In this document: piece after piece, positions 1 to 12,033 of the stretch
Layout: each line of letters opens with the position of its first letter
Position numbering within the stretch: position 1 is the first letter of the stretch
Source of the DNA: Gnetum montanum
Lineage: Eukaryota; Streptophyta; Gnetopsida; Gnetales; Gnetaceae
Assembly: GCA_015680685.1 (NCBI GenBank)
Contig: MNCI01027315.1
Span: 297,481-361,480 of the forward strand
Direction: 5' to 3'
Length of the DNA stretch: 64,000 bases
The notes under the pieces: model-generated
What the model saw: only the letters and a program-made list of their open reading frames with translations
What the model was told of the DNA's origin: nothing
Database searches by the model: none
Program-made: the position numbers and the translations under genes

Positions 1-580
1 AACTCTTCAAGCATTCCTTGCAACATTTGGACTTAGCCATCTTATGCATTCAATAGTTTAATATGTTTATGCTTTGATAATTACTTAAGTTTCTGTTATT
101 GTTATCTTAATCGCTATCGTTCATTCATAGTTTGTAAAGGTCATAAGTACGACCATCTCGAACGTATACCCAACACTTGGTAAACCCAGTGATGCTTAAT
201 GTCTAGTAACCCAGTAGTGGTTAGGGGATGCTCATAACATGATCAGAAGATGGGGATCAGATACTTATGCTAGGAATAGCTAGAATACAAGTTAGGATAA
301 TTATAGATTAGACAATAGTTTATTCCTTACTTTTCATACCTTAATTAGCCGCCAAAAGATAAGTAAAAAGCTATAAAAATCAGTTGCCTCAATCTTACTT
401 AACCATCACACTAGAACGTCACAAGTGAGATTGGGAATACAACAATCATTCTAACCCAAGGTTTTGCTAAGTTAGGGTTTGATGTATGTTAAGTGCTTAT
501 AGTCTATGGAATTCGACTGAGTCGCGTGTGAACGCCCGTGATTCGTATAGTTGGGCGTAGGGGTACCTAGCTGCTCATCA
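1..580 (+). mobile_element. Partial LTR (R-U5 part) of the Athila-like family
   Basis: The stretch matches the 3' two thirds of the other family LTRs in this window (for example 18420-18905 and 52370-52936). Shared landmarks are the 'cataagtacgacca' block, paired 'cttggtaa' blocks, a 'cctcaatcttacttaacca' block and the terminal 'gctcatca' ending at 580. The U3 lies outside the window. No primer binding site follows 580, so this is either a solo LTR or the 3' LTR of an element lying to the left. Confidence 0.75.
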
Positions 581-700
581 GCAGTTTAGGGTGAAGTTAA
601 AATGTTATTGAATTTTTATGACAAGCATATTTTCTTTCTAGATGGTTTATATTTTCTTTATAATATATTTCAAAAGAGATAATATCTCTCATGTATCTAG

Positions 701-1422
701 TTATTCTTTCTTATATTTCAAAGGAACTTTAAGGTCAAAATAATTTATAATATGGTTCTAGGAAAAGAAATTTCTCACTATCATTAGTATTTTGCTTAAG
801 CCAAATGATACTCATTTGAGATGATTATCTATAAGGAATTTCTGTTAGAGCTTACTACTCCACAACCATTGGTAATTAAATGAAGTCTTGATTTTTTTTT
901 TGTTGTAATGTGAAAAGCTAAAATGATATTCTTTGTTTGTTAATCATTTGCTTTTAACTCATAGAATGGTAATTAAATAGTGAAGTACATTAAAATTTTC
1001 AATGTTAAGCTTGAGGGATGATGTTAAGAATTTGATATGTTCTATCAAGTTTAACATTTAAAATAAGCTCTATATTGGGTGACATCCTAAACTCATGTTT
1101 ACATTGTCATAATGAGGTTTGTTATTTCACATTTAATAATTAGTTATTTCTCTAACTACTTTTTAATATGTTATTGACCAATTATTATATCTATTTCTCT
1201 AATCAACATGATGGTTTTTTCATAACTATATATACTTGTTCAAGACATGTACATTAAATATATTAGGGATTGACTAGTTACTTGGCTAAACGTCTTTGAA
1301 TATATTTTTTGTCTTCCAGTTTACACACAATGTATTATAATCAATACCATGATTTCTAAAACTTCATGATGTTATCAAACATTAGTATTTTTATATTAAT
1401 TTACATTAACATGGGTTTTTAT
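701..1422. repeat. Tandem duplication of about 722 bp, copy 1
   Basis: Bases 701 onward recur from 1423 with a constant offset of 722 and only isolated single-base differences. The unit is AT-rich and I see no coding content in it. The near-identity means either a recent duplication or an assembly artefact at the gap in copy 2. Confidence 0.9.
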
Positions 1423-2009
1423 TTATTCTTTCTTATATTTCAAAGGAACTTTAAGGTCAAAATAATTTATAATATGGTTCTAGGAAAAGAAATTTCTCAC
1501 TGTCATTAGTATTTTGCTTAAGCCAAATGATACTCATTTGAGATGATTATCTATAAGGAATTTCTGTTAGAGCTTACTACTCCATAACCATTGGTAATTA
1601 AATGAAGTCTTGATTTTTTTTTTGTTGTAATGTGAAAAGCTAAAATGATATTCTTTGTTTGTTAATCATTTACTTTTAACTCATAGAATGGTAATTAAAT
1701 AGTGAAGTACATTAAAATTTTCAATGTTAAGCTTGAGGGATGATGTTAAGAATTTGATATGTTCTATCAAGTTTAACATTTAAAATAAGCTCTATATTGG
1801 GTGACATCCTAAACTCATGTTTACATTGTCANNNNNNNNNNNNNNNNNNNNNNNNNNNNNNNNNNNNNNNNNNNNNNNNNNNNNNNNNNNNNNNNNNNNN
1901 NNNNNNNNNNNNNNNNNNNNNNNNNNNNNNNNNNNNNNNNNNNNNNNNNNNNNNNNNCAAACATTAATATTTTTATATTAATTTACATTAACATGGGTTT
2001 TTATTTATT
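1423..2009. repeat. Tandem duplication copy 2, with assembly gap
   Basis: Bases 1423-1831 match 701-1109, and 1958-2009 match the end of copy 1 from 1376. The middle is a run of Ns. Copy 2 ends about 2009, where a minus-strand LINE fragment begins. Confidence 0.85.
1832..1957. other. Assembly gap (126 N)
   Basis: A run of Ns. By alignment with copy 1 the missing piece corresponds to 1110-1375, which is 266 bases, so the N length is probably not the true gap size. Confidence 0.95.
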
Positions 2010-3700
2010 CCCTTGGACCTTGTGACCTTCTTGATCACAAAACTTAATAAAGCATTTATATCCAATGATTAGGAAAGGTCATTTTCTATAGCACAGCTCT
2101 CATGTAGCTTTAATTGATTATATCATATACTTTTTAAATATCAAGCTTTAATGCAACCCTGGGCTCTTTTTGCAAATAAGTTAAATAAATAATCTCTTGC
2201 ACTAGAAGCACTTGATTTAAGATCTATCTCCCTTGTACAAAAATAGCTTATTCTTTAGTAATGAAAGGAGGTGCCATCTTTTGTAATTAAAGCATTATAA
2301 ATGTTGAAAAAATTTCATAGAAAGAAGTACACAAGCTGATAAGCTAATAATCTTTATAATCAATATCATCATTTTTATAGTAAAACCATCCAAGTACATT
2401 CCATTTTGATTTGATCCTCCCAGTTCCTCAAAATTCAAATATAAAATTATAAATATCCTTTTGAATAATCTTCCAAAAATGTTTATAAAAACCAAATGAA
2501 AAACCATCCATAATTCAAGATTTTTAGAAATCCATGAAGAAAACCATTGTTTGCATTTCCTTTATAGTAGGAGATTAGTTGAACAATAGGATATCCTCAT
2601 GTGATAAATAATGATCAATGCTTAGTATAATTTTCTCCATATCTTGCTTATGTGAAGTGTGATTTAAATTAAAAAATATTTATAAAATTGAATAATAATT
2701 GCTATAATACCGATCACTTCATGTACTAAGTCTTCATTCTTATTTCATAAGGTTGATATGCTATTTCCCTTATGTTGTAGTGAAGCATGCATATGAGAAA
2801 ATATGGAACCCTCATTCCCAAAAGTAATCTAGTTTATTTGAGATCTTTGCCACCAATTTATCTTTCTTGATGTTGAATGTCATAATATTCTTGAAGATAG
2901 TTCATCTCTATTTCTGACCACTTGTATGTCCAACCTTTCTCATACAAATGTATTTGGGCTTCTTGAATATTTTACAAATACTCATGTTTTATTTGCTTTC
3001 AATTTGAAGGATTAAGTTGCTTCTAAGTAAGGATATCTTGTCTCAATATGTGGAATTTTTGCAAAACCCTGCATTGAACAGTACCTTGCATAGTAAAATA
3101 GCATTATTGTTTTGTAATCTTATGCATATTTGGAAAGCCATTATAGTTTTATTCTTTTTAAAAATAGGATTTAGTCGTTGTAATTATTCTATCCAAAAGG
3201 GTAGAGGCCAATGATTAGAAGAGGTCCCAGTTAGTCTTTCAGGTTTTGCACATGGAAATAAATTAAGCCAACTATCATCATAATGCAATCTAACTTGCTA
3301 TAAATATAATCTTTATCTACCTTATGTTTATCCAAGTATACTCATCTTGAAACTATAGAAGATCCATAAAACCTAAGCAATAAATTACAATTACAAAAAT
3401 GCCATTACCTACATTCTAAATTCTTTCATCCTCAATTTTCTTTAAAGTTTGTAAAATGATATTAAAATCTCCCAAAACACATAACAGTTTATTTATAAAA
3501 GTATAAATATTAGAAAAGTTCTACCAAAATTCTTTCTTTCATTGTAGCCTCACTGAGCCATAAACATTAACAACATCTATTTCTCATTTATCTCAATAGC
3601 TAACATATTAGCATTTTAAAAAAGTAGATGTACCTTAAAATATCTATGCTAAACTATTCAAAATCTGCTAGATCAACCTTGTATTGCATGGAAAACATAT
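2010..3700 (-). pseudogene. L1-type LINE ORF2 remnant (endonuclease to reverse transcriptase)
   Basis: Read on the minus strand from right to left, the conceptual translation passes in order through landmarks of plant L1 ORF2. An endonuclease stretch reads VNVYGS... then LGDFNIIL (about 3600-3440). A linker resembles the 'QRSRI.W...GNEGS.FSHMHAS' block (about 2850-2760). The RT start reads DGFSFGFYKHFWKII (about 2500-2450). RT blocks follow with ISLCTSFYEI and ALKLDI.KVYD (about 2330-2110). Frames shift and stops are frequent, so this is a dead copy. The 3' end is cut at about 2009 by the tandem duplication. The right limit is uncertain; endonuclease similarity fades near 3700. Confidence 0.65.
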
Positions 3701-4989
3701 CCCATCTTACCAAAGATTTTTCTTCATAAAAAATACTTCATTCTTTATCTTTTTCTTAAATGCACATTTTATTAGAAATTTTAGAACAACACCAATGTTA
3801 AATGGTTTCTTAAGGTAAAGGGTTGTTGTAACCCTCACATTCTAGCAAATGATATTCATTTGGGCATGGAGGCTAAGGATCATCTATGCCATTATCCAAT
3901 AGATTAAAACACATAATAGTATGTGGAAGTTACTCGTAATTAATTCTTAGTCATGTCTTTTGGTTAATATTTATTAGTTGTGGCTTGTCCAATTGGATTG
4001 GTCATAATAGTATAAGTGTTGCCTCTACTACTAAAAATGATCATTACCTAGAGTTGCAATGCTCATATCACAAAGTGGAGTCCTACGAGGGTCGATAGAT
4101 GAGTGAAAGCCTAACCTCTTCGAATGGTTGTGTCTTTACCATTAAAACTAGAAAATCATATTGATCTTTCTCTACTTCAAACTAGGTTTGAATGTTCCAA
4201 ACTACAGTAGGTTCTATTGTAGAAGACTAAGATTTGAGAATCCATCTATTAACTTCTCTTTTTTCAAGTTGAAAGTGTAATACATAAGGATTGTACCAAT
4301 TTACTTTTAGATCCATCATTTCTTTGACATTTATATAAATATGTATTTTAAGATTTGTAGGATATGGATAAAATTTTCACCACACAAGAAATCCTTTTAT
4401 CCACATTGAAAATTTGAAAAACTTGTATATCATAATAAAAATCCAATTTTGTTATAGAGAAATAATAATATCCTCATCTCAAAAAATCTTTCTTATTCTG
4501 CATGTTGCATCCTAAAGCCTAGGGATGAAAAAGCCAGTTCGCATCAAGGTACTTGTCTATCTTCATAAAAAATGAGTTGCCTTCTTTCTTAGTTCAACAT
4601 TGAGAAATCCATAAATGATCAGACAACCTTCAAAAAGGCAATGAGGAGCCCTAGCTATACCAAATATTCTTCATCTATATAGCTATAAATACATAATCCA
4701 ACCATTCAACTAGAGAATTATGAATGTATACCTGTCACTATTTATTTACATTACTATCTAATTTAAAAATACTTGCATCAAGAGTTACAAATATAGTACG
4801 TTTAGACATATTATGCTCATAGATCCCCTTACTAAAATCTTTGCTAAAATCCTCTTTGACACATAAAACTTGTGCTACAAGCTTCATTGAAATCCTTACT
4901 AATGCATCAAAAATTTATTGTAGTCTTCACCAAAACCCTCATTGATGCACCAATCCCTCATCAACGCATCAAATGCTTATTGCAATCTT
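3701..4989. other. No recognisable gene
   Basis: AT-rich sequence without a convincing reading frame or repeat boundary. Bases 4840-5000 hold short repeats of the 'gatgcatcaa' kind, which resemble LTR U3 debris. I see nothing else. Confidence 0.5.
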
Positions 4990-6061
4990 CATTGAAATCC
5001 TCAAAATTAAAAGTTGCTAATATGTGGTATTATGTATGAACAACTTGAACGTAAATATCTTACCTTCAAATCTTCCTCTAAAAATAATATTTCAAGAATG
5101 GAATGCTAGGTATATGAAGGATAAGGTCTTCTTACTTTCAAATGTCCTCAACCTAATCATTTGTAGAAAATTGACTATCATAAAGAACTCAAGAAAAAAA
5201 AACTCTTTCTTCTTGGTGGAATGATGACAATAACGAAGAAGAAGTAAGTGACAATGATGTATCTAAAGAATCACACTTATTTTGCATCGCCATGGCCCAT
5301 GAAATCCCAAAGAATGATGATCATCGATTAGATGATGAAAATGATGGGACTTTGTAAGAAAGTATGATTACTTATGTGATGAATTTATTTCCATAAAGAA
5401 ATTATGTGATAAAATGAAAAAAATTACTACATTATGGAGAATTATTTTTTGAAGAACTTCAACTTAAGAATAATACTTTGGAAAAAGAGAACTCAATCCT
5501 TAAGGTTGAGCTTGAGAAACTAACAAATTTGATTTAGTAGCTCAACAATGAACTTGCATATGCAAAGGTGATTAATGAAAGATCCACTAAAGGAAAGGAG
5601 ATTAGATTAAATGCAATATATAAATTTAGGAATGGTAGGCTAAGGATTATGCTTCAACACTAAAGAGATATTGGTCATAAAAGAGACTTTGAAAATGATT
5701 TCTCACATTTTACCTTTACTCCAAGCATCTCACCTAAATGGAGATATATACATATATTTGAACATTTTACAAGAATGAAAAATGCTATATGCTATTATTG
5801 TGACATATTCAATATAGTTGGCATCAAATATTAAAATATTACATTAGCACCTCTAACTTTATTTAAAAGAACTTGTGGTTGGGTAGAGAAAATGTGCAAG
5901 TCAAGAAGGTATGAAAACCAAAAGTTAAGTCCCAAGAAAAAGGAATGTTTTCTTAGGTGGCTCTTCTAGCACTAAAATAACACATGTGATATATTGATCA
6001 TAGATGCTTACATCACATGATTGGTAACCAATCTTAATTCATATAATTTCTTGAATATTGA
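4990..6061 (+). pseudogene. Decayed Ty1/copia gag to protease segment
   Basis: Fragments in changing frames look like the gag C-terminus of a copia polyprotein. There is an acidic stretch NEEEVSDNDVSKES at about 5230, then a Lys/Glu-rich coiled-coil-like stretch (LQLKNNTLEKENSILKVELE at about 5460). At about 6000-6020 comes a corrupted copy of the protease 'DSGCSRHMTG' block, readable as D.RCLHHMIGN. Stops and frameshifts are many. The element is split at about 6062 by an inverted SINE-like pair and resumes at 6403. Confidence 0.6.
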
Positions 6062-6402
6062 GGTGTTAGCCTAGGAGTAAGACTCTTGATTTGAAAACTC
6101 TTAGTTCTGGGTTTGATTCTAGTGGGCCGTGCTAAGTTATAAAGTTTTAATTAAACTATATTTCTTAGGGGTATACCTATATTATAATTATTCTGAGGTT
6201 CCAAACCACCCATTCTTATCCCCCTCCCTAAAAAAATTATGGATAATAACATTTAGGGTGGGGTGTTAAAACCTAAAATACATAGGTATACCCTAGGATA
6301 TATAGTCCAATTAGAACTTTATATAACTCAACATTACCTACTAGAATCAAACCCATGACTTGGAGTTTCTTGATCAAGTGTCCTACCACTAGGCTAACAC
6401 CT
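6062..6402. mobile_element. Inverted pair of tRNA-headed SINE-like sequences
   Basis: The left arm reads outward on the plus strand and the right arm is its approximate reverse complement. Each arm starts with a tRNA-like head: an A-box-like 'tagcctagtggtaagac' (6380-6396 on the minus strand) and a B-box-like 'gggtttgattctagt'. A shared body follows ('aagttttaatta...ttaggggtata'). The pair sits inside copia protease sequence, so it inserted later. It could instead be one foldback (MITE-like) element. The tRNA-like boxes favour SINEs. Confidence 0.6.
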
Positions 6403-6836
6403 CATTATGGATACATCACATTTAAAGGCAACACTAAAGCTTTCATTAGATGTATTGGAATTATGGAAGGTAAGGATCACTCATAGGTAAATAATGTATT
6501 CTATGTTAAAGGTTTAAATCATAATCTTCCTAGTATGAGCCAACTCTATGATTTAAACTATGAAGTTGTGATCACAAAAGATTCTTGCTTAGTAAGATAT
6601 ATTAACACTAAAAAATTTTCTATTGATGTACATAGAAAATTCAATGTTTTTATCACTTTAGTAATGGAGACATCTAACAAAGAAATCAAGTGTCTTATAA
6701 GTAATGCAAGTGATGACCATCTTTGGCATAGAAAACTAGGACACATAAAAATGAACGTAGTTAGAATACTTGTTATAAAAGAAATGATTCATGGTCTAAA
6801 AAATCTCAAAGCTTTCAAAATTAAGGTTTGTAAAAG
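6403..6836 (+). pseudogene. Ty1/copia protease end and gag-pre-integrase fragment
   Basis: Bases 6405-6540 read as the copia block after the protease active site (ITFKGNTKAFIRCIGIMEG, then VFYVKGLNHNLPS). The open frame 6535-6836 continues with the gag-pre-integrase domain: SQLYDLNYEVVITKDSCLV and the diagnostic LWHRKLGHIKMN at about residues 62-73. In functional copies this zinc-binding segment precedes the integrase core. Here it ends at 6836, where the LTR of E1 begins, so the rest of pol is missing. Confidence 0.8.
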
Positions 6837-7655
6837 TGATGAATCATATTTTTTTTTGGCCCTGATATTGGGGCACAAGCAACATTATCATATATATGAT
6901 ATTACAAGAGGCATGCCTCCCGATAAATATAGCACCTAGACGCATGATTCATCAATCTTTAATTAGTTTTTAGTGAAGCCCTTGCAATTTCTTCTCTCCA
7001 TAGCTAGAATATTCTCTAAGTGCTTGTAGTAGCAGTCAAAGAGTGTACATGTCATTATTCAAGCACTGATGTACATGAGCATCTTAGTGTGAACAACAAT
7101 AAAGGTGAGCTTTTCTGATTAAGCCTTGTAGCACTTGGAATAGATTAATGTTTCCTTATGCATTTAATATTCATGCAATCTATTTTAATGAATTGTAATT
7201 AAGTAATTAATGTTGATTAATTAGCAAACATAAGTACAACCACTTTGAGCATACATTTAACACTTGGTAATCCCAATAGCGCTTAATGCTTGGTAACCCA
7301 GTAGTGATATTACGTGTTCAAGATGTGTACAGAAAGTGGGAATAAATGCTTATGTTAGGATTAGTTAAGTGTTAGCTAGTTAATTAGATTAGTTAAGCAA
7401 TTAAATTTTTTATTCTTGTTCTTAGGTAACTTAAACAATACAAGATAAAATGATAAAAATCATATGCCTCAATTACACTTAACCATACACTTGTACCTCA
7501 AAAGTGGAACTAGGAAGACAACGATTACAATGGTTAGATTCACATCTTGGAACCAGTGTACTTAGAAACCTAAAGTCTACAAAATTTGAAAAATATCGAT
7601 GAGTGAACACTAGTGATTCATATGGTTGGGCATAAGGTATACTCGCCGCTCATCA
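6837..7655 (+). mobile_element. 5' LTR of E1 (Athila-like, GATATC-type U3)
   Basis: It starts with TGATGA, the family LTR start, and ends with CTCATCA, giving the inverted termini TGATGA/TCATCA. The first 40 bases align with the LTR start at 42191. A TATA-like 'cgataaatatagca' lies at about 6918. The R-U5 blocks shared with the other LTRs follow. The left flank is copia pol (up to 6836), so E1 inserted into that copy; 'aaaag' (6832-6836) is the candidate 5' target duplication. Confidence 0.8.
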
Positions 7656-7675
7656 TTGGCATCGTTGTCAAGGAC
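7656..7675 (+). promoter_or_regulatory. Primer binding site of E1 (tRNA-Asp type, decayed)
   Basis: The 20 bases TTGGCATCGTTGTCAAGGAC directly follow the LTR. They differ from the plant tRNA-Asp primer site by changes of the C-to-T or G-to-A kind. The copy in E6 (51184-51202) is nearly perfect and fixes the identity. Confidence 0.75.
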
Positions 7676-7805
7676 TTTAGTTAGTTGCGTGCGCTATCTA
7701 GGACTTAGTGAAATTATTAAAAATCATTGTAATGAACCTATTAAAGCTAAATCATTCAATTAAGAAAGTATATTACAAGCACACTATTTTTATTAGTGAA
7801 CTAAA

Positions 7806-10480
7806 ATGGCTTCTTCTCACAAGGATGATTCTCCACCGAGGTTCAAGCATATAACCAATCAACAAAGGAATGAATGGTAAAATCAACTAGCATCCCAACA
7901 ATGTAGAGTGGTATATACTCATCCTAATGAGTATGTGCTAGACTTCACCTTCATCCTACATCAAGATGAACAGTTGTGGTGAAGGAACATGAAGCACAAC
8001 ATTGTGTTGTCACCCAATCGATTAGTTCCTATGATGCTACACCATACTCTTATGAGGTTGGGCATCCAAGGGCTCAATGCTAAATACATTGTGCAAGACC
8101 ATGACTATCAGGGTTAGAATCCCATTGAGGTACAATGCAAAAGAAATTGGTAATAGGAGAGGTGCTATGAAGCTTCGAAGGAAAAATGGTTCAATAACCC
8201 CTTGTTCCTATTAGATCAAAAAGATAGCGAGGATCCATTCTTTGGGGATTTTCATTTTACTGACTCTCCTTCCATTGGTTTCAATGAAGGGGGCTTGAAC
8301 CTAAACTTACAATCCACTATAAAGAATCTTGGTTCAGGTAAGAATGGGTCCCATGACCATGGAAGATCCAAAGGTGGAAGTCATGGTAGGAACGAGGATA
8401 GGCATGATGATGATGATCATGGCTATGAACATAGAAGCGGAGGTGGCAGGCACCATGGTGGTGCTAGTCCTCCTTCATCTTCTATTTCATCATCATCTTC
8501 TTTCTCCTTTGGTTCTGACCAAAGCTGCAAAGGATGTGATCATGATGGAGGTGATCAATGGGACAAAGATGATCATAGGGCCCATTAGAATAGTCAAGAT
8601 CAGGGGCATGGGCAATCAAGGGAGGCCCACCACCACAAGAGAAGGGAAAGTAGAGGACATCATGGGCATCATGGCCATCACAAAGGCTATGATCATGATG
8701 ATCCTTTGCTTACAACTCAAAACATGCTAAACATTGTAGAGGTAGTGAGGATTCCAACAAGGCATGTGAAAGATAGCAAAATCAAGTGGTTTGATATGAA
8801 AAATATTTTCAAGTTTGAAGGAGAATATAATTTAGATTCACAAAATCATCTTCAAGCCTTTCACAATGCCTGTGCCTTACAGAATGTGGAGAACGATGGT
8901 AAAAAATTAAGCTATTCCTAAGGACACTAATAAAAGAAGTTGAAAGTTGGTACCAGTCCTTCGAGTTGAAATCAATCCATGGATGAAGTATGATGCTTAA
9001 GCTCTTCAATGACAAGTATCAGACATAATCCCAAGTATCCAACTTGAGAAAGCAGATCCAAGGTTGGAAACAGGAAACACATAAACCCTTAGATGTAGCC
9101 AATGGGCATGTGTTATTCTCTCTTGCATTGATGTCCTAACCATGATTATTCTTAATAGGAGTAGCTTCACCATATCACAAATGGGCTCTACACAAAAATA
9201 TGGAGAACTCTTGGGATCTATGCCCAAGGGAAACTTTTAGAATTAATGGTCCATTAGATTCAAAGGCTGATTGAGTAGGTTGCCAAAGAAGAAGGAGAGT
9301 TAAGAAAAAGAGAAAGTGTAGAGGAGTACAATTGGGATCCTTCCATCAGAAAAAGGAAAGTCTGGTTCTATGGAAATGAGGAGGAGGCACCACTTGATGA
9401 GGTGGTGCAACAAAAGACCTCATCGATTCAAAAATCTATTTTCAAAATTTTAGCTAAGGTAGAAAACATGTGGAACTCTTTGGATGAAAAGTTCCAAACA
9501 GATTTGAAAATAGTAGAGGAATCCAAAGATCAAAGTAGTGATCATGATCGCAGGAGAAGAAAGAAAGCTGAACATGCCCATCAAAGAGGTAGGGGCAATG
9601 TTGCTATAATAGAGGAGGTTATGGAGTCTAAAATAGATTATGATGGTGGATGTGACATCTACCAATACAAACACCCTAAGGAATCTTACCCCATTGTGTC
9701 ACACTTGTAGGAGTTTGATGCGTACACTCCAAATCCTAGACTAGCAAGAAGGCAAGCACCCAAAGGGTTATCTTATCCATAGAGAAACCATAGGTAGTTC
9801 CACCAACAACAAGCTTACTATCTAAGTGAAGCTCCACCACAACCTTATGAACAGTATTAGCAATGGCAATAATCATAGTCATGGGGGATGCTACCACCAA
9901 GGTAGTAGTACCTTTATAGATAGTTCAATCCATATGGGTACTATGTTTAGTAGCCCATTTCTTCGCATGACTCTTCCAGTCAGGCTTTATTCCAACATTA
10001 CTACTACCCTCTTGAATACTACAAATCCCAATATCTAAGAGGGGAATCCTCATTTCCTCACTATCCTTCTCATCCTTCTACACATGTCCCTTTGCCATCA
10101 ACACAATTACCACCTACTCCATCAATGCAGGGTGACATTCCAGCCCAACCACAACAATGTAATGCCACAAGGCTATTAATATATAGCCAGCTCCTCAATC
10201 GAATGGTTCAGAAAACAAATACTAGAAAAGATCATTCTTCCAAACCAACAATCCTACAAAGCCCTCATAGACACATGCAGTCAATAGCCCTACTTCTCCC
10301 TCATTCTTTGCATCTACTCTATTCAAGTCCTCTTCAAACTAAACATCTTTTGAAGTGCATACCGTCATGTTGATCCATGCGGTAATTGATTAGATTAAGG
10401 CTAGTCACCTTCCCAAGAAAAGATCTAATCCTGGGAGTCCCCTTATCTACCTGCAAATCACTAAGAATGAGCCTTGCAAG
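7806..10480 (+). pseudogene. gag of E1 (Athila-like), broken
   Basis: The frame starts at ATG 7806 (MASSHKDDSPP...), 131 bases after the primer site, as in E6-E8. Parallel copies in E6, E7 and E8 show the same blocks: the HPNEYV.DFTFILHQDEQL block, a His/Asp/Gly-rich hydrophilic stretch (8330-8590), the block IPTRH.KDSKIK..DMKNI..FEG (8750-8830), and the Lys-rich segment before a C-x2-C-like motif (9640-9670). Stops and shifts break it throughout, for example TAA at 8919-8921. The product would be the structural capsid protein of the element; none can be made from this copy. Confidence 0.75.
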
Positions 10481-10990
10481 GCTCTTCTAGATTCAAGTTT
10501 TGGTGTAAATCTAATTCCTCATGAAATGTACATTACTTGGAACCTACCTCCACTCAAGAAAAGCAACATTCATCTTGAGTTGACAAACCAATCTATCATC
10601 GTTCCCTTGGGATTGGTTGGGATTGGTGGATGACATTATGACTACCATTTGTGGATGTTCTCTGAGCATTGGTAGAGAACAATGTGACTACCATTTGTGG
10701 GTGATCTTATCCTACTGACTTCTTGGTGATCCATGTTGATAACTATAAGGAGGACTTCCCAATCATCATGGGAAGGGCTTGGTTAAGCACCATTAATGCA
10801 CGGTTGGGAATTTGAGATCTTTCCTTGGAGATTTCCAAGGAAAATGCATTTGGAAAGATAGAGAAGAAGAGAGTTCCATGCATTACGTACAGTGAAACAA
10901 GGTGCAATTGTGTGCAAAAACTATGATCCATAAAAAGTACATCCATCAAAGCATGCAGATAGTGTGTAGATATGTCTAAAATTCAAAGGT
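10480..10990 (+). pseudogene. Aspartic protease region of E1
   Basis: Translation gives the active-site region KALLDSSFGVNLIPHEMY at about 10475-10530, followed by WNLPPLKKSNIHLELTNQS. Later comes DFLVIHV...FPIIMGRAWLST at about 10720-10800, the flap and hydrophobic-Gly blocks of retropepsins. A duplicated segment near 10610-10700 ('gattggttgg', 'tgactaccatttgtgg') breaks the middle. Sister copies read DLG where this one reads DSS. Confidence 0.75.
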
Positions 10991-11159
10991 GCCTATACAC
11001 AAGAGCCACAAAACTAGAGGGTACCCAATGATTGATAGCTAATCTTGATAAAAACTCAACATTTTGCATGAAACCAATTGAGAGCTTGACAAGTGCCTAT
11101 GTTGAAGGCATGGACAAGATGGAGTAGATCCATCACCAACTCTCCAATGAACTTGATGA

Positions 11160-11625
11160 TACTTATTGGAGGGAGTTTGAAATCCCTAAGAGATTTAAGT
11201 AGGAAACCCTAGAGTTGAAAACTCTACCTATTAGCATGGAGTATGCTTTTCTAAATAATGAAAAGTTGGTGATAATCAATGTTGATATTGCTCTTGAACA
11301 AAGAGAGAAGCTATTAAAGGTGGTCAATAAATGGCCAAACTCCTTTGCTTGGTCATATCTTGAACTCATTGAAATTGATCCTAGGATATGCCAGCACTGC
11401 ATTTATACAAATCCCTCCATGAAGCTAAAGAGGCAGCTGTAGCAATGGTTGAACCCCAAACTTAAGTAGATCGTCAAGGAGGAGACTAAACAACTCCTCA
11501 AGGCAGGGTTCATCTATCCCATTGTGGATAGTGAGTGGGTTAGCCCACTTATGATAGTGCTAAAGAAAGGTGGAAAATGGAGGGTCTATATTGACCTTAG
11601 GCTGCTGAACATGGAAACTTACAAT
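11160..11625 (+). pseudogene. N-terminal reverse transcriptase fragment of E1
   Basis: The frame 11215-11442 and its continuation match the start of the RT domain seen in E8. The linker reads LPISMEYAFLNNEKLVIIN, then RICQHCIYTNPSMKLKRQL. The palm start follows: LLKAGFIYPIVDSEWVSPL and ID.RLLNM. Homology stops abruptly after the codon for M at about 11620. In E8 this point corresponds to about 60735. The catalytic part of RT, RNase H and most of integrase are deleted. Confidence 0.8.
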
Positions 11626-12033
11626 AAAAGAAAGCTTAACCTTGATTTAAGCCTAGCATAAAAAGAATACCTAATGATATTAAATGTGAGAGATGAGAAT
11701 CGACAAGTAGCCCTATCAATGAATGAAGTGCACAAGGCACATGCTAAACAATGTCATGATGCATGAATAAGGAGAGTTAAATTTCAACCAGGTGATAAGG
11801 TTCTTTATTGGAACCCCACGCATGTACCACAATGTACAAAATTTCAAATGTTATGGGAACAACCTTACATCATTCATGCAACTTTTCCTTCCAATGCCAT
11901 GACAATTTACCATCCTGTAAGCCTAGAGAAATGGCTATTAGTCAACATCCAACAAGTGAACCCTTTCCTAGAACCTAGGATAAGTGGTAGTGCTAACACC
12001 TTGACAAATGGACAAACCCACTCTATTTTTTGA
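11626..12033 (+). pseudogene. Integrase C-terminal tail of E1, joined by deletion
   Basis: From about 11626 the sequence matches E8 from about 62785: NLDLSLA, then DENRQVALS.NEVHKAHAKQCHD, KFQPGDKVLYWNPTHVP and the final SLEKWLLVNIQQ block. This is the tail that follows the integrase core in gypsy pol. Roughly 2 kb of pol is missing between 11620 and 11626 compared with E8. Confidence 0.8.

Noticed and set aside
8329-8730. Met/Ile/Val-rich 133-residue open frame
   Set aside because: It overlaps the gag hydrophilic segment in another frame, and sister copies (50533-50150 minus, 53586-53951) give the same kind of shadow because GAT/CAT-rich DNA reads as Met/Ile.
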